A DNA stretch of 64,000 nucleotides. It comes from JADKAV01 sp041393775. GTDB lineage: Bacteria; Actinomycetota; Actinomycetes; S36-B12; UBA10799. The stretch spans positions 930,001 through 994,000 of the forward strand of contig JAWKJM010000003.1 in NCBI GenBank assembly GCA_041393775.1. Reading direction: 5' to 3'. The notes below the pieces were generated by a model that saw only the letters and a list, made by a program, of their open reading frames with translations, was not told the origin of the DNA and did no database searches. Both the position numbers and the translations under genes were made by a program. Shown piece by piece: positions 62,588 to 64,000 of this stretch (positions within the stretch are counted from its first letter, which is position 1; every line of letters begins with the position of its first letter).

Positions 62588-63358
62588 TCACCGCAACCGG
62601 CGCCGGCCCCAGTGATCCGCGGCGTAGCTCAGCGACTCGTCGACGCCGAGCTGGCGGGTGGAGTTGCCGACCCGGACCCACATCTGCGCCGCCTGACCCT
62701 TGCCCGGGGTAAGGAACACCGGCCGCCGGGCGGGTTGTATGCGCAAGTGGCAGATCGCCTGACCGTCCAGGACCGGGAACTCTGCCCCTACGCTCGCGGC
62801 GGCGGTTGATCCGAGGGTCTTGGTGAGGAAGTCGCGCATCCACAGTTCGTAACGGTCGAGATCCGGCGACTTCATGAACTTGAGGTCCTCGGCCAGGCCC
62901 CGCGGCCGACCTTTGTCATCGACCCCGATCAACAGGTTCCCGCCGCCGGAATTGCCCATCGCGGCCACGGTCTTGGCGATCACCATCTCGATCTTGTCGT
63001 CGCGCTGGCCAGTGTGCAGGTTGCATCGGGCCGTGGACTTGAACTCCACCTGTGCGCTCTCCCCGGCTTGGATCAGTTCCGCGGCGGTGGTGTGCGGTTG
63101 CCGCGTGAAGTAGGCGACGATCAGCATCACGATCACTGTGGAGACCGCCGACCAGAGGAGGACGGCGGGGGCGTGCTCGCGCGCGTACCCGCCGCGAAGC
63201 AGAGTCACCAGCAGCGCCCCGCCCTCAGCGCCGAGAATCCCGGAGAGCACCGCTTCGGACCAGTTCAAGCGGATGCGTTCGCCCATCAGGTTGCGGATTC
63301 CGAGACCGAGGGCCGCGCCGAAGACCACGACGAGACCGAACGCGACGCTGAGATCCAT
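62588..63358 (-). CDS. Membrane protein with AlbA_2-type (Schlafen-like) domain
   Basis: 256 residues from ATG 63358. The N-terminal part has membrane helices (LSVAFGLVVVFGAALGLGIR; SGILGAEGGALLVTLLRGG; LLWSAVSTVIVMLIVAYFT) and the C-terminal part is an AlbA_2 domain: AQVEFKSTARCN and GGGNLLIGVDDKGRPRGL. AlbA_2 domains are putative nucleic acid or ATP-binding modules. The longer upstream frame enters the divergent reductase and is rejected; 25 bases separate the two starts. Confidence 0.75.
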   Translation of the reverse strand: MDLSVAFGLVVVFGAALGLGIRNLMGERIRLNWSEAVLSGILGAEGGALLVTLLRGGYAREHAPAVLLWSAVSTVIVMLIVAYFTRQPHTTAAELIQAGESAQVEFKSTARCNLHTGQRDDKIEMVIAKTVAAMGNSGGGNLLIGVDDKGRPRGLAEDLKFMKSPDLDRYELWMRDFLTKTLGSTAAASVGAEFPVLDGQAICHLRIQPARRPVFLTPGKGQAAQMWVRVGNSTRQLGVDESLSYAADHWGRRRLR

Positions 63359-63383
63359 GGCGGCTCCAACGTATCGTGCAGGC

Positions 63384-64000
63384 ATGACCACTACTCGACA
63401 GATCACCCTTGCCAGCCGCCCCGTGGACAAGGTGGAACTCATCCACTTCGGTACCGATGAGGTCGAACTGCCGGAGTTGCAGGACGGCGAGTTCCTCATG
63501 AACGTCGAGTACTTGTCGATCGACCCGACGATCCGGGGCTGGATGTCCTACGACACCTACCTGCCGAAGATCGGCGTAGGCGAGGTGATCCGCAGCGCGG
63601 GTGCCGGTGAGGTCGTCGAGTCCCGCAACGATCGTTTCCCGGTCGGATCACGGGTGTTCGGGATGCCGGGCTGGCAGAGCCACGCGGTGCTCACCGGCGG
63701 TGTGCTGATCCCCGAAGGGGTCACCTACGAACAGGCGCTGAGCGTCTTCGGGATCACGGGTCTTACGGCGTATGTCGGCCTCGAGGACATCGGCAAGCCG
63801 CAGCCGGGCGAGACAGTGGTGGTGTCGGGGGCCGCCGGTGGGGTCGGCTCGATCGCCGGCCAGATCGCGAAGATCAAGGGCGCCCGAGTCGTCGGACTGG
63901 CAGGGTCACCGGAGAAGTGCCGCTGGGTCGTCGACGAACTCGGATTCGATGACTGCATCGACTATCGGGCTGAGGGTGTCCGGGCGGGACTGAAGCGCAC
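63384..64000 (+). CDS. NADP-dependent oxidoreductase (MDR family, YncB/PtgR type), 3' end outside window
   Basis: The first 205 residues are present. MTTTRQITLASRPVDKVELI, YLSIDPTIRGWMS and VVSGAAGGVGSIAGQIAK (nucleotide loop) are the signatures of the zinc-independent medium-chain reductases that reduce alpha,beta-unsaturated ketones. The gene runs off the right edge. It is divergent from the AlbA_2 membrane protein. Confidence 0.85.
   Translation, partial: MTTTRQITLASRPVDKVELIHFGTDEVELPELQDGEFLMNVEYLSIDPTIRGWMSYDTYLPKIGVGEVIRSAGAGEVVESRNDRFPVGSRVFGMPGWQSHAVLTGGVLIPEGVTYEQALSVFGITGLTAYVGLEDIGKPQPGETVVVSGAAGGVGSIAGQIAKIKGARVVGLAGSPEKCRWVVDELGFDDCIDYRAEGVRAGLKR

Overview
The window is high-GC actinobacterial DNA. 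Supporting signs are frequent GTG starts, 4-bp ATGA/GTGA gene overlaps, and a tRNA-Glu/Asp/Phe cluster. Two coenzyme-B12 acyl-CoA mutase modules, an actinobacterial-style GAF regulator/aldehyde dehydrogenase/DUF779 cluster and several secreted surface proteins point the same way. I cannot name the genus from sequence alone. The window has two very different halves, separated by the tRNA cluster at 26433-26711.

Positions 1 to about 26430 are an accessory island ending at the 3' end of tRNA-Phe, a classic integration site. It has no recognisable replication or conjugation genes. From left to right it carries: an AbiEii-type nucleotidyltransferase (cut by the window edge); a helix-turn-helix protein and a tyrosine integrase; an XRE / ImmA-IrrE / PIN three-gene operon; a secreted protein; three different tyrosine-recombinase-like genes (two forward, one reverse, meeting tail to tail); a Mrr-like nuclease with a short membrane peptide and DNA-methylase debris; and a secreted CAP-domain protein. 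Then come a stand-alone TnpB with hairpin ends, two frameshifted secreted-protein genes, a TcmP / three-Cys-motif (Gp37/Gp68) pair, a Phd/RelE-like toxin-antitoxin pair, a type IIG restriction-modification enzyme, and a Fic-family remnant just before the tRNA. The mix of defence genes, recombinases and decayed pieces is typical of a defence island.

Positions 26.7-64 kb look like stable chromosome. They hold a YbdK-type glutamate-cysteine ligase and an M20D amidohydrolase; an ADP-ribosylglycohydrolase fused to a phosphatase-like domain; a PAC2 protein; and a GAF regulator with aldehyde dehydrogenase and DUF779. Next are an ethylmalonyl-CoA mutase-type enzyme with its own MeaB GTPase and a nine-gene sugar/glycan cluster of which four genes are translationally coupled. 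After a secreted protein and a CBS/permease pair comes a mutA-mutB-meaB operon. The remainder is a secreted metalloprotease, a membrane-anchored GH31 enzyme carrying the full sulfoquinovosidase signature, and assorted small and lipid-metabolism genes. The two mutase systems would together run the ethylmalonyl-CoA pathway and propionyl-CoA/succinyl-CoA interconversion.

The chromosomal half also carries a family of long palindromic intergenic repeats built from GGTTAGAG/CTCTAACC and CGCGTTAG/CTAACGCG words (33.35-33.58, 47.53-47.63 and 56.15-56.37 kb). None was seen in the island. The strongest candidates for something undescribed are the three-recombinase module with its shared 16-bp start-proximal element, this repeat family, and the nuclease and TcmP loci.
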